DNA of 64,000 bases from Sorghum bicolor (GCF_000003195.3 NC_012871.2:14075293-14139292); one strand, 5' to 3'; positions 23,949 through 36,690 are shown, counted from the stretch's first letter. Made by a program: numbers and translations. The notes: generated by a model not told the origin, from the letters alone.

Positions 23949-26786
23949 ATGCACAACAGCTGCCAGTTCAAGGTCATGGGTGGGGTAGCGTTGCTCATGG
24001 TCTTTCAGCTGTCACGACGCATATGCTATGACCTTCCCACTCTACATCAGAACACATCTAAGTCCCTGTCTCGAAGCATCACAATAGACCACAAAGTCTT
24101 TCTGAATGTCAGGTTAGGCTAGCACAGGGGTGGTGGTAAGCTTCTGTTTCAAGGTCTGGAAGCTCTGTTCACACTCAGGTGTCCACTCAAACTCATTGGT
24201 CTTCTTGAGGAGGTTGGTCATTGGCTTGGCAATCTTAGAGAAGTTCTCGATGAAACGGCGATAGTAACCGGCTAAACCCAGGAAACTGCGGATATGAGAC
24301 ACATTGCAGGGTTGCTCCCATCCCTTCACGGCCTCTATCTTGGCTGGGTCAACTGCAACTCTCTCAGCTGTGAGAACATGCCCAAGGAAGGCGACTTCTT
24401 CAAGCCAGAACTCGCACTTACTGAACTTGGCATAGAGCTGGTTCTGCCTCAACTTCTCCAAAACTACTCTCAAGTGTTGCTCATGTTCTTCGGTAGAGGC
24501 TAAATAGACAAGAATATCATCAATGAATACTACAACAAACTTATCCAGTTCTTCCATGAACACCTTGTTCATCATGTTCATGAAGTAGGCCGGAGCATTT
24601 GTGAGTCCGAAGGACACAACGGTGAACTCATACTGCCCATACCTCATGAAAAAGGCTGTCTTTGGTATATCCTCCGGTCTAATCTTCATCTGATGGTACC
24701 CAAATCGGAGATCAATTTTTGAGAAGAACTTGGCATCCTTCAACTGATCTAATAGGTCATCGATCCTTGGGAGAGGGTACTTGTTCTTGACAGTCACAGC
24801 ATTTAAGTTCCGATAGTCAATACACATCCTCATGGAACCATCTTTCTTTTTCACAAACAAGATAGGGGAACCCCATGGTGAAGCACTAGGTCTAATGTAC
24901 CCCTTATCTGACAACTCCTTGAGTTGTTTCTTGAGCTCCTCTAGCTCATCGACTGACATGCGGTAGGGCCTCTTAGCAATGGGTCCCGTCCCTGGTAGAA
25001 GGACAATCACGAACTCCACATCCCTGTCGGGTGGCATACCCGGCAACTCCTCGGGAAACACGTCAGGATACTCACTCACCACAGGCACCTCAACAGACTT
25101 GGCTTCTAAGGCACATATCATGGGCGCCTTCTCCTCATGGTTAGGCTCACATCGAAGCACGCGACAACTCGGGTGCGTTATCTCCACATACCTCGGTGAG
25201 CAAGATATCACTCCCTTATGTCGGGTCAGCCAATCCATCCCTAGGATGATATCCAGTCCATCTGACGGAAGTAAGGTGAGGTCGGCTAGAAAGGGGTAAC
25301 CCTCAATGGTGATACTCACTCCCTGACATTTATGGGTGCACCTGAGGTTGCCTAAAGGGGATATGGTGTCTATGGGTACTTTCCATGGCGACACGGGTAG
25401 GTTGTGCTCTCGTGCAAATCTAGTGGATACATATGAGCAAGTTGCACCAGAATCAAATAGGACTGATGCCATAACTCCCTGTACCAAAAACATACCGTAC
25501 ACCGCGTCGGGGGCGTCCTGCGCGTCCTGCGTTGTCAGGTGTGTGAGACGGCCGTGGGTGGCTCCCACAGCTGGCTTGTGAAGTGTGCCCTGAGCAGGTG
25601 CCTGCCTGGTCGAAGCTGGGGCCGGCGGTGGAGCAGTCTTCGTGGGGCAGTGGGCAGCCTTGTGGCCTGGCTGACCACAGTTGAAGCAAGCGAAAGGCAC
25701 ACTGCCGGTGGAGGTGGGTGCAGCGGCCTTCCACGTGCTGGTACTCTGCACGGGGTGGCTCTGAGTGGGGCAGTGGTAGTTGGCGGTGTGGGTACCACCT
25801 CCTCGACTCGGAGCCGGTGCAGCGCCCTGAGCAGTGCGGGGGCGCGACGGAGGGGGCACGTGAGCACGTGGCCTCTAGGGTGCCGGGCCACGAGAAGAAC
25901 CCTCGGACCGGCGCTTCTTTTCCTTGTATTGAGCGTCGGCCTCCAGGCGGTCCCTCTCCATCTCCAGGGCCTTGTTGACCATCTCCCGGAGGGTGTAGCA
26001 GGTGTGACTCGAGAGGGCCACCTTGAGGCGCGTACTCAAACCCTTCTTGAAGAAGTACATCTTCTTCTTCTCAGTGTTGGACTCATCTGGTGCATACCTC
26101 ATGGTGCGGGTGAAGCGAGTGGCATACTCTTGAACCTTCTGAGTGCCCTGGGAGATGTTGCGGAACTCCTCCACCTTGGCATCCATGACACCCTCAGGCG
26201 CATGCTGCTCACGGAACGCCTCAGTGAACTCGGCCCAGGTTATGCCCCCGGGGTTGTCATGTGCGTCACTGTAGCTGTCCCACCACGCGCGTGCAGCACC
26301 GATGAGTTGGTGAGTGGTGAATCCCACACACTCCTCATTAGTGCAAGTGGTGAGGTCCAGCTTCTTCTCGATATCGCGCAACCAGTCCTCGGCGGTGATG
26401 GGATCATCATCAGCACAGTCAAAAGTAGGAGGCCTTGGCTTGAGGAAGCCTTCCAGCTTCCTTTGGAAGTCATTGGGCGGACCTCCTCTAGGGCAACGCA
26501 GTATGCCATCCGCCAGTGCCTCCAGAAGGTTGGTCTGGCGATCCATCACCTTAGACAGAGACGGTGGCGTCGGCGGTGGTGCATCATTGCCCCCGAGCCG
26601 AGGGGACCTAGCTCTCCTGTTGGGCTCCTCTAGGGCAGGCTCTCCTGGAGCGGGCTCCACCCCCTCCATCTCGAGTCTGGGGGCAGGAGAGGCAGCACCT
26701 CGAGCACGCCCACGTCCACGACCGGGGTACTCCATTGCGGGGGAAGGGGAACGAATGTTGAGGCATTCAGAACGGTGACACGCCAT
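23949..26786 (-). pseudogene. Element A gag-pol polyprotein (four in-frame stops, interrupted in RNase H)
   Basis: One frame from gag into RNase H. The gag core includes ITAEDWLRDIEKKLDL and EFTEAFREQHAPEG. A CCHC knuckle [14 protein letters not shown] lies near 25688-25647, protease [13 protein letters not shown] near 25460, [22 protein letters not shown], and the catalytic FIDDILVY at about 24507-24530. RNase H begins VVYCDASRQGL and reaches ELAAVVH, where the hAT end interrupts it. Stops: TAG 25875-25877, TAA 24114-24116, TAG 24042-24044, TGA 24012-24014. The first ATG is at 26786; MEYPGRGRGR slightly downstream may be the real start. Confidence 0.88.
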
Positions 26787-27105
26787 CTCTCTGCATGGAT
26801 TAGGTCATGATTTTATGTGCTAAGACGAGTGTTTAGATAATTAGGCAATTTAATTCATAAAACATTCTATCCAACACTCATACAAAGAAGCAATAACATC
26901 GATAAAATGCATTAAGACCCAAACATTCATTACATGAGTTCATTACATAGCGATGCCTTGGGCAACTACACCAGAGGGCTCGCGAGAATCGCTCTACACG
27001 CAGGTAGGTTCCAAAAGAACAGGACATTCCGCTCTACTACAGATAGTGAGTTACATGTCGCATTATTCGCCACACAGGGCACATAATCAGGACGGCTACT
27101 CTACT

Positions 27106-29728
27106 CTACTGGGTAGGAACGTAAGGTGGGGTGGCGGGGCTAGAGCTAGGGAACTGCTCCTCAGCGTCCCTATCCATAGCCTGGAGCTCGGCGTCTGTGC
27201 GGTAGAGTCGACCAGCGTACTCCTCCGCGGCCTCGAGCTGTATGGTCCTCGGTGTCTCGGGGTAGTGCTCAGAAGGGCAAGCTGTGAGGTTGAGAGTAGT
27301 GGATGCAGGACGGAAAGAGTGCTTGTTGTTGACACTTGCTAACACCACTTGAATACTAGGTTGTCATCCCCAGCATGACACTAGAGTGTACAATGGTATT
27401 TATACGCACACAGATAAATCCGCAAGCACACGGATACAGTTGTAGCTTTTACCCGGTTAAAGGTTTTATCGTATCCACAGGGAAACGGGAGAACTGATGT
27501 ACGCTCTAACTTAACCTAGATAGATAGATAGGTGTAAATAGTAAAGATGGTAGAATTGAATAAGAACAATATTAAAGGTAAGATAACAATGGGTGATAAT
27601 ATGGGAATAGAGAGTAGAGCAATCTAGTATATGGGCGATGGTAGGAGAATAGAGAGGATAACTATGGTTTCTCTACTTCAAAGGGGTATGTCTATGTTTG
27701 GGACGAACCACGTGATAAGAATACACCACAAAGGATGCTTATCCATAGGCCGATAAACCCTACCAGTCCTGCTAACATGAGGTGGACTACAGGGGACCAA
27801 CGTAACTGACACCTACGCGGCCTACCACACGATCCAGCTAGATAGGGGATATCCACAAGTAATCTAGGTCTAAGCACCACGCTTACACCTATACTACAAC
27901 TCTAACCTATAGGGTCCTATAGATTAAAAGCACTCAAAAGAGTTGTGAACCAGAACATACATGAATAGTAATTGCATAATGAAATAGAAGTAGATTACCA
28001 GAGTCATCCCATGAGCAAGCTTGATTAGAACTTGATCATGGCGAAGTACAACCGGAGGAAGAACCAACAGGCCGGCCTCTCCTCCAATCCTCCCTCGCTC
28101 TCCATCTCGCTACTATCTGGATCTACTCTAGTTTAGAGATGAGAGGAGAGCTCTCATCTCCAAACCCTAGCTTTTGCTCTGTCTATGTAGAGGAAAGGTT
28201 ATCCTTCGAGGGCACCTCTCAACTCTACAATGAACTTGTTCTCCTCCAGGGGCCAGGGGGTATGCTTATATAGTCCCCTCAAGTGAATCTGGGCCGTCAG
28301 ATCAAACCGACATTGATTGAACGGTTATCCTTGATCCTTTAGGTCAGTGGAGCGTAATCCGCGAGACGGGTTCTGATTGGACTCTAACTCAGGGCGGGCG
28401 CCCTAGGGGGAGGGCGGGCGCCCTGCCCCCAGGCCCGATCGCCTTCTCGTTCGTTCCCGTGGCTTCTGGAGTCTTCTAGATGATAGAAAATTGCTCAGCA
28501 TGTTAATATCTCTATGTAAACCCGACATGCGGGCCTTTCCTCCATATTTCCTGATAACCCCCTGCAGAAATAGACAAACACCAAAACTCGTGGAATTCTG
28601 TCAGATAAAACCCTAAGTCTGGATGTTGGTTGCATTTGGATCCTTTTCTTTATTTATTTGTTGATTATATTTGGTACTTAAGGACCGTCAACACTTGCGC
28701 GCCTCCTTACGCAACTTTGAAGGGAGGGACTCCTGGACACAGGCGATCTCCTTGACACGCTTGCTGTCAGAAGCGATCCAACCCTGGCGGTTCCTCTAGG
28801 CCTTGTCCCTGAAGTACTCTGTGGTCTTGATGAGCTCAGCCAGATGACGAGTGTTGTGGGCGGATTCGACCCTCAGCAACTCGTTCCCTTGTGATAGACG
28901 CTCGTAGTGGGTCTCCAGGCACAGCTTGCTGAAGATCTTGTCCTTCTCTTTTTGACGGAACTCGCTCAAGAGCACGCGCTGGTGCTCGAGTCGGTCCTCC
29001 AGCTCAAGCACCTTGGCGTCCAAGTGGTCGCCTCGGAGCTCGTAGTCCCTGGCCTTGTTCTGCCACTCCTGAATCTCCTGCCTGAAGGCGACCTCGCGAG
29101 CTCGGCTGAAGTCCTCCAGGCGGTTGCGGCTGTGGCACTCCGTTAGGATAGCATCCCTCAGTATCTTCTTCTTCCTCTCCTCCATCTCGAGGGCATGGTC
29201 GGCTGTGAACATCAGGTCTCGGTAGCGCTTGTTCTCCGCCTCGACCGCCATGATGTAGCGATCCTAGGCCAAGATGTAGCGACCCGAGATCTAAAGACAT
29301 GGGTTTGTCTCCTCCTGGGCAAGCTGGTCCACAGCCAACACATGGACTGTGGCTCCCTCAACGTAGGTGAGGTCCAGGGCGCGAGGAAGTAGACGGAACC
29401 TGCCTCCCTAGATATGCTCCCACGCGTCCTGAACCATGTGGCGGAGGGCTTGGCGAGTCACAGCCTGGACGCAGTTGACGATCGAGGTCTCGATCGACAG
29501 CTCCTGGAAAGCTGCCACTCCAGGGAGCGTCGCACTGGCGGGGACGGTGAGGTTGATCACAATGTGACCCTGAAGCTGTCCATCTGGCCTCGCCTCTCCA
29601 CGACAGGCGTAACGGATCGGCTCAGTGGGTACCCCAAGCTCAGTCAGCACGTCGTACAGCACGGGCACGAAGCCGCCATACTGCTGGGCGTCCACGACCA
29701 TCTCAATGATCAACATGGTTCTCTGCAT
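27106..29728 (-). pseudogene. Element A leader ORF (orf0-like), broken by stops and a solo LTR
   Basis: Between the PBS and gag of element A is a long minus-strand frame starting MQRTMLIIEMVVDAQQYGG. The segments stay in one frame to 28699. The breaks are TAG codons at 29408-29410, 29291-29293, 29264-29266 and 28796-28798, and a solo LTR inserted at 27327-28693. It then resumes as HSFRPASTTLNLTACPSEHY to a stop at 27106. The middle part is strongly alpha-helical and charged (EMEERKKKILRDAILTE, LEDRLEHQRVLL), likely coiled coil. Extra ORFs in this place are known in RIRE3/RIRE8. Function unknown. Confidence 0.7.
27327..28693 (-). repeat. Solo LTR, 1367 bp, inside the element A leader ORF
   Basis: Ends TGTTGAC and GTCAACA. 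Flanks CTTGT and CTTGC are a 4/5 target duplication. Homologous, in opposite orientation, to 44557-46066 (both carry the GGTCCTTAAGTAC start region, the CAGAATTCCACGA motif and the CACCATGCTGGGGATGACA region). No interior or second LTR is adjacent. Confidence 0.82.
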
Positions 29729-29900
29729 TTACCCAAAAATGGAGTTAGAAAGGGATTTAGTGAGGTTTAGGTGGTGAAAGAATGGATGTAAAGTTAAGCA
29801 TGAATAAAAAGATGCAAGGTCGGCGAATATAGTCTGAAAAGACAAGTCTCGCTCCTGATTCTGTCGTCCAATCCTAAGGGTCTCGTCCTAGGGTCAAGTA

Positions 29901-29914
29901 TGGCTTTGATACCA
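29901..29914 (-). other. Primer-binding site of element A
   Basis: Minus strand TGGTATCAAAGCCA, resembling the initiator-tRNA-Met complement TGGTATCAGAGC, two bases from the 5' LTR end. Confidence 0.8.
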
Positions 29915-29916
29915 AC

Positions 29917-32900
29917 TGAAACGATCTAGATTTCCACGAAGGGAAATCCTCACATTCAAAATGTAAAACGATTGACGCGCGAAGGAGTCAATTCGAAATA
30001 CCCGAATTTCAGCTATTATACAAGTCATACACGAACAAAAGAGAGTACAAGAGGGGTTTACTCATTATTACATCGCCACTTGGTGGAATCACACTCACAC
30101 ACACACCATGCAGAACAACATCGGGTAGATAGCGAAGGCGCGAACTCTGGATCCTCCAAACTTGAGCGTAGGATGAGACAACTACTCCTCCCAATCGTCG
30201 CCCGCATAGTTGTACTCAGGCTCAGAACCTGTTTCCAAAGTATCAGTACGATTTGTACTGGCCACTGGCTCCCACCCTATGCTTTTTGCGAAGCTTTGTG
30301 GTAGGTGGAATGCAAGAGGATGTATCAAAGGTCCTAATTTATGGCTATAGCTTCCTATGCGAACAAGTCACAATTTTATAATAATAATATGTCAAATTTT
30401 ATTCCAACTCCATTCCACATGTTCTCCCATCCCAACACACTTCTCACCACACTCTCACTCTCTAGACGGCAAGGACGACTCCCGCTCGTGCCTTGCCTCA
30501 ACGGCCAACGCCGAATCCAACACAAACCTAGGGGAAGGTAGAAGAGACTCCTCTCTCTAGTCAAGTGAAGCGGAAACATAGGAAAGGTACATAGCCATAA
30601 ACAGCATATGTATCGATCGATCAACCAGAAACTCTGCAGAGGTTTGCACTACCCACAAGATCACCATCATCGACGCTGTACATCGTCTAGGCTGATGCTG
30701 GGCTGCCTTCCAACTAAACACGATGCCACCCTACCACTTAGAACTAGGGCCATGCCGGAGTACCACCGACATGCTGAGACTGTGAGACATAGTACCGGGA
30801 CCCCAAGGTCACTACGCTGTCTTAGGAGGGTGTGGGTCCCATGCCCGTACCTCCCTACACTTTCCGCTAACAACCTAGTAGTAGTGGCACCGCCCTAGCT
30901 GGTCATACATCTGTCCCGTTCCATGGCTAAGGCGAGTGGGAATGCAAGGATTCCTACGAACCGGTTCCCAGAACTCATGAGTCCTTAGGGGGACCGAATA
31001 GGACAACTTCACGTGGGGCCGGCCGAGGCCCCGCACAACGGGACACCCGGTCACCCCGTGCTAAACAGCACCTCCCATCCTGGCGCTTCGTCCCACGAAG
31101 ACACTCCACTCCGGGACCTCTCCCTGTCACATGTGCCCGCCACAGGCATCTCTCTTGGGGAGCGCCCAGGTAGCATTCCCCCGGCAAGACTTGTCCCAAG
31201 ACTCGTCGTACATTCCTGCTCGGTCGACTCAACACTCTCCACACACCCGAAACACACGCCAAGATCTCCCCTAGTCCGATATTAGGTTTAATGGCATCAT
31301 ATGCCTTATCCAAATCCAACCACTATCCACCAAGCATCACATCACTGATATAATCCATAGTAGAATACCAGTAGTAAGATGCGAGCTTATATCCTAACTG
31401 CGGGTAAGCAGGGTAATAGGTTGCGACAAGGTAAGGGCTCACAAGCATTTCTACCATGCATCCTATCTCAAAATATTGCATAAAAGTAAAGTGCTAGCTT
31501 CTAAATTCATGGCATGGCTAATAGGGTTCTACGAGGTTGGGTGGGACGTGGCACCTGGCAAGTCGTCCTCGAGCTCCTCAGTGTAGTCGGGGTCGAACTC
31601 CTCAGTCATCGACTCCTCCAGGTCTGTCAAACGAGACATATGGTCGCGGTAAGCGACTCCTATAGATGTCACAAAAATCAAATGGAAGAATCAAAAGAAC
31701 CAAATGCACTCATAAATAAGCCTAAGACGTAGGGTTTGTCTTTAGAAGAATTTGGACACTTGATTCGTATTTTTCGGAAAATGTATGGGTTTTATATGAT
31801 TTATACAAGTGAAAGGATTTTGGAAAAAGAAAAGAAAAAAGGGCAGAGGATCAGGTCTGCGGCTTGGGCTCCAATCTGGCCCAACACGGCGGTCAGGGGG
31901 AAAAAGGCCGGCGTCTGCCTGCTTGCTGCTGGGCTGGCGTTCCTGGGCCTCGGCCTTACGCTGGGCTCGGCCCAGTGGCCAGGAAGCGGGGAGGGGGCGC
32001 GGGTGTACGGCCGTCTGCGGCTCACGGCAGGGCTGGTGGACCGCTAGCTCGGTCTTGGTGGACCTAGACCACCCTCTCCCTTTCCCCTTTGGTTCGTGGT
32101 GTATCGAGTGCACCCAGGCGGTTCTTTTCTCCTCTCATCTCTCTGTTCCCACTCTTCCACGACACCCAGGGGCAGTGCGGCGCCCCGGCGGCGCTCCGGC
32201 GAGCGTCTTTCTCAGCCGGCGCCCCTCCTTCCCACTCGAGGCAGCGCACCCACTCATCCTTCTACTACGCGAATCAAGGGGCGCCGTTCTCCCTCTCTCT
32301 ACGGACTTCAGCGCCTTCGAACGCTCCGCGCCATGGCAGAGACCCGCCATGGCAGACGCACGGCCGTACCTCGCGCCCAGGCACTCCCGTGCCCCTCCCT
32401 TAACACTAGCATGCGCACGGTGAGTTCTAGGCTAGGGCGAACTCACTTGCAGTGATTTGGGGTTTTCTAGTGTTGCTCCTAGGCCGGAACGGGGTGAGTG
32501 CCGTGGGTGTTCGTGCTCATGGTGAACACGGGCGCGAGCGTGCCAGTCTGGACGCGTGCGGCGCGTCGATCCGGGCGCAAGGGTGGTGTGGGTACAAGGC
32601 GGGCGTGAAGCGGATGCGAGGGGCACGAAAAGGTGGCGCCTTGGGTGTGTTCGCGATGGCGGCCATGGCGGCGCTCACGCCGTCTCGGTGGTGAACGTAG
32701 ACGGGGATCGCGAACGTACCGGAGGTGGCGGGGTTGAAGGCTGGCGATGCAGTGGAGAGTTGGGGCCGTGCAGGGGTTCGCAGTGCCGTGCCGTGAAGCC
32801 CATCGCGAGGAAGGGGAAGAAGACGGCGGCAGCGGCCTCCTCCTCCGGTGCTCCGAGCGGCTCCGACGGCGAGGTCGCTCCTCCTTCTCCTTTGCTCCTC

Positions 32901-33804
32901 CCTCCGATTGCGGTGCTCGTCGCGTGGTGGCTCTGCCGCAGCGTGGCGGCGGAACGGGTGGGGTGCGCTAGGGCTCGGGGAATTGGCTTATATAGCCATT
33001 CCCGATCATGGCTTGCGGCGGACGGCGGGGACGCCATCGGGACACGTGTAGGGCGTCCGCATCTCCTAGGCTAGGGCTTGGGGCCACGGGGGTAGTTGCC
33101 AGCGTGTAGGTGCCCTCTAATCCGAAATCGTCCGGTCAAGGCGAGGGATCGGGTGGCGTCACGATGGCAGGGCGTCGGGGAAAAAGCAGAGGAGGGGGCG
33201 AGGTGGGGGATGACAGGCGAGGTCCGCCTGTCAGCCGCGCGGGGTGTTGGGCGATGCCGCGCGCTTGGCCGGCTACTGGGCGGGGCGAGTGCTGGGCCGC
33301 GGTGGCGCCTGGGCCACTTTGGCGAACCGCGGGCGCGGTCGGGGCAAAGCGATGCTGGGCCGCGCGCGAGTTGGGCAGCGGACTGGGCCGCAAGCCGAGC
33401 TTGGGCTAGAAGCCGTTTTTCGAACCCCAGCCTAGCACAAGTCCTTTTTCCAAAATCTAATAGCCTTTCTATCTATGCCTTGATCCCCTATTTGTGTATA
33501 CAAGCTGCCCCTTAAAGGAAGTCCTCTAGGGGTCTAGGGTTTTATGGGCACTAACCCAAGGTTCGGCTTTAGAAGAGAAATCATTACATAAATAAAAGTT
33601 GTTGATTTTATTACTCATCACATAAAATCAATAAAAGCCAAATCACAGGTTTAATTAAATATGCATATGCTCAACAAATAAATAGGCTCTACTTGTGCAT
33701 CTACAGGGTGTCTTCCTACCATGAATTCACCAAGCAAGGGTTATTTTTAGAAAAAAATTTCAGGTGGTAATTTTGGTATTTTGTGAAAATTTCTGGTCGT
33801 TACA
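29917..33804 (-). repeat. 5' LTR of element A, 3.9 kb
   Basis: Runs TGTAACGACCAG (33804) to CGTTTCA (29917) on the minus strand and is followed by the PBS. The GC-rich part at 31.8-33.5 kb holds many chance open frames on both strands. None matches a family I recognise, so no gene is called there. Confidence 0.8.
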
Positions 33805-35089
33805 CAGCACCAGTCGATAATCTAAGGAGACATGGTGCTAAGGTTGTAGGGTTGGGGTATGTGTGATGTGAAGCTGGATCGGTGTGTCGCTCTCTGACTA
33901 AATCGTTGTTTATCTTGAACCTAACGGAAGATCGGGAATCCTATCCCCATTATTTGGTATCAAAACCTCAGGTATACCATCAAGTTTATATTTACCCTAG
34001 TTTAGTTGATTTTGCTTTGTCCCATAGTCCACCACCATATTTATTTCCTGTCCTACAACCATTCGCGACATAGCCTTGCATATTTTAATTTCAGAGTCTA
34101 CCATATTGAGTTTGTGTCCTAGGTCAAGGTCTTATTGATGGTTTAGATTGTGTTCTTTTCTAGTTTTGGTTAATCTCTTCATCCGTCACTATCATCATCT
34201 GTTTGCATCTTGTGTCCACTAAAACCCTGATTTGAGCAGTTTCCTTAAAACTATCATAACTTTTACATCCGAACTCGAAACGGGGCGAATTTTATATCTA
34301 CGAATAACGCCAGGAAATTTTAGATTTATTTTATCCTAGCAAAGCTAGGTTCTCAAAAATTAGATTTGCAAAATACGATTAGGAAAATCGAGTTTCTGGG
34401 CCCACAAGTTTTGTCATGCTTTTTATAGCATAATCCTGATTTTTATAGACCACATCTTTTATCCAATTGAGCTCAATTTTTTTATGGTTTGTCCTTGTGT
34501 GCTTCTTGCTGAGAAAAAATATCAAAAGAGCAAAAGCGAGAAAAAAATTGGACAAAAGAAAGTAAAAAAATATAGTAAACGAAAGGTGAAGAGATCGAAA
34601 AAGACCATCAATAGCTCTATTGTTTGTGGTGCCTTTTGCCTTATCCATATTTCTGTTGCTACCTTTCATACTTGTTTCTATTCATACTTATTTTACTCCT
34701 TTGTTTATCACAACTGGTGCTAGGAACACGTATAGGCCAACAACTAGGATAAGTGCTCTTGACATTTATTTAATGTTGCTATTTGTTACTGACTTGTGTG
34801 CTACATATATATTTATTCTTTTGTGTGTCTCCTAAGCTACATATATATATTTATTCTTTTGATTCGAGAGATGACCATGATTTCCCATCTTGATAGTCGG
34901 CTATCTATCCTAAATTCGGTCAATCACTTCTCTACTCGACTTAGACCGGCAAAAGCAAAACCCTATATTTATACCTTTGCCTTGATAGCTTTGCTCGTCG
35001 TCTATCACCATGATCTTTACTTCATGCTTCATCCTTTGTGATCATGTGGCCACCTTTCCATGCCACCATGTACTTTTATCACATGTGTT

Positions 35090-35520
35090 GCTATGCCTAA
35101 CTCAAATCACTTAAACACAAGGCATTAGCAACTTGATGTCATTAATTACCAAAACCAAACTTGGGCTTTCAGCAACTTCCAAGAGTAACAAGCACCACCA
35201 ACTTGCAACACAAACACCTAGTGCCACTCGATGCAACCTCATGATGCAATCACACTAGAATCGCTCTCTCACTCGATCAGATGAACACTATCAAGCATGA
35301 GTGAGTTAGAGGGCTCCCAAGCACCACCACATAAGCCACTAAAGCCTTAGTGTGCTCAACAACCGACCAAAGCCGAGCTCCACCTCTATTTATAGCCCCC
35401 AGCCAAATAAAACCATTGGAGCCCTACTACACAAAATGTGTGAGCCTCGGATGCTCTAACACTAGGCGTTGGGTGCGCCTCCCTAAAGTCCAACGCTCAC
35501 CGAACAACCACGTTGTTGAT
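35090..35520 (-). repeat. Truncated LTR fragment of another retroelement
   Basis: On the minus strand it contains GAAAGCCCAAGTTTGGTTTT followed by GGTAATTAATGACATCAAG, a stretch familiar from grass Copia-type LTRs, and a promoter-like CTATAAATAGAGG near 35383. No partner in the window. Confidence 0.4.
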
Positions 35521-35574
35521 GGTAATTAATCCTAATTTTCAATCATCAACTAATCATAGGAGAGATCTAAAAAT

Positions 35575-35960
35575 GATTTATAAAGTAAGGTTATAGGGGT
35601 TTGTCTTCGTACTTCATGGCGCTTGGCTCTAAAGCCGTCCTCCCTACTAACATGGATTTTCGAGCACCCAGGGTTGAGAACCATGATGAAGACATGTCTA
35701 ATTAGTCTAGAGAGCTCAAAATAAATTATGCCAAGGAGCAACGACTTGACTCCTGTGTTCGAACGGCCAAATACCTCAAAAGCTTACGTAGGTACTACAA
35801 CCAAAATATCAAGGAGTGGTTCTTCATGGTCGGTGACTTGGTCCTATGTAGGAAACAGAACCTAGAGGGCATCCATAAGTTGTCGTTGCATTAGGAAGGT
35901 CTCTTCATGGTGACTCTTGGAAGTGGCTCTATTTTTGACTTCTCCCAACATGTGCATAGG
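35575..35960 (+). pseudogene. Tat-type integrase C-terminal remnant
   Basis: The plus strand reads LGSKAVLPTNMDFRAPRV and, farther on, AKYLKSLRRYYNQN then MVGDLVLCRKQNLEGIHKLS. This matches the tail of Tat-lineage integrase (family pattern ARYLQ-LRRYH... GDLVLRR... HKLSP-WEGPF). Several stops and frame changes. Confidence 0.6.
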
Positions 35961-36279
35961 GTCAACTCTCTATCCTTCGGGTGGTCGGCGGATACTCCTT
36001 GGCAGATCACTTGTGCCCTCCTACGCATGCTCGGGCTCTGTGCCTCATGCTTAGGCCACTTGACAAACTAGGCCCGAATGAAACTCTAAGTCACGATAAT
36101 CTGTCAAACTAACTGAGCGAGCATATTAACATAGCACACAGAACCATGTTCTAATGCTATAAATATATAAAAGAGCTCAAGTTACTTTCAAAAGTCTTAC
36201 GCGATTCACGGCTCATCAGCAGTGTCCAAACAAGAATTACAAAAGCACTACGTGCTTGGCTAACTATCTATGACCTAAC

Positions 36280-36690
36280 TACAGGTCTCCCCCTTGGTCA
36301 GCGCCCTCCTTAACCTCATCCATCAGTTCGATGTCCTTGGCGATCTACACAGTCGCCTCCCGTGATGACTCCTGAAGTTCATCTGCCTGCTCAAAGGTTT
36401 GGACCTCGTTGGCAAATCTGATCTCCAACTGCCCGAGCTCGATGAAAGGGTAATGTGACCGTGCAATGCCAATCACTTGCACGACCACATATTCCCCGAC
36501 ACTGTGCAAGAACTCATGAAGGCTGCTCTAGGAGTTGGCGCACCGGCTCCCCACAAGATTGGCCTCCTCCACGTACCCCGAAGATGGCTAGTCAGTTTCA
36601 GTGTCGATCAGGTCAAGGACCGACTTGATCCCCTCTGCCATCTTGTGGCAGTGGTTCTTCCACCGTTCCTTGTCCTTGATCAAACTCTTT
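36280..36690 (-). pseudogene. Antisense extra ORF remnant of a Tat-type element
   Basis: The minus strand gives a coding-like frame with three stops: KDKERWKNHCHKMAEGIKSV, then SLHEFLHSVGEYVVVQVIGI and ARSHYPFIELGQLEIRFANE. Such an antisense ORF downstream of pol is known in Tat-lineage elements such as Grande. It sits just 3' of the integrase tail, as expected. Confidence 0.5.

Larger units (their letters stand above)
14169..33804 (-). mobile_element. Ty3/Gypsy element A (minus strand), with several nested insertions
   Basis: Outer bounds come from matching LTR ends: TGAAACGATC at 14169 and 29917, and TGTAACGACCAG starting at 33804 on the minus strand. Flanks CAACA (14164-14168) and CAGCA (33805-33809) are a 4/5 target duplication. 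Order on the minus strand: 3.9-kb 5' LTR, PBS, leader ORF, gag, protease, RT, part of RNase H. The remainder of pol and most of the 3' LTR are missing. The LTR start and leader ORF resemble the RIRE3/RIRE8 type, but no integrase or chromodomain remains to confirm the clade. Confidence 0.85.

Noticed and set aside
29917..33804. Many open frames on both strands in the GC-rich part of the element A LTR (for example 31809-32423 and 32556-33074).
   Set aside because: They overlap each other on both strands, show only base composition bias (Arg/Gly/Pro/Ala), match no family and lie within an LTR.
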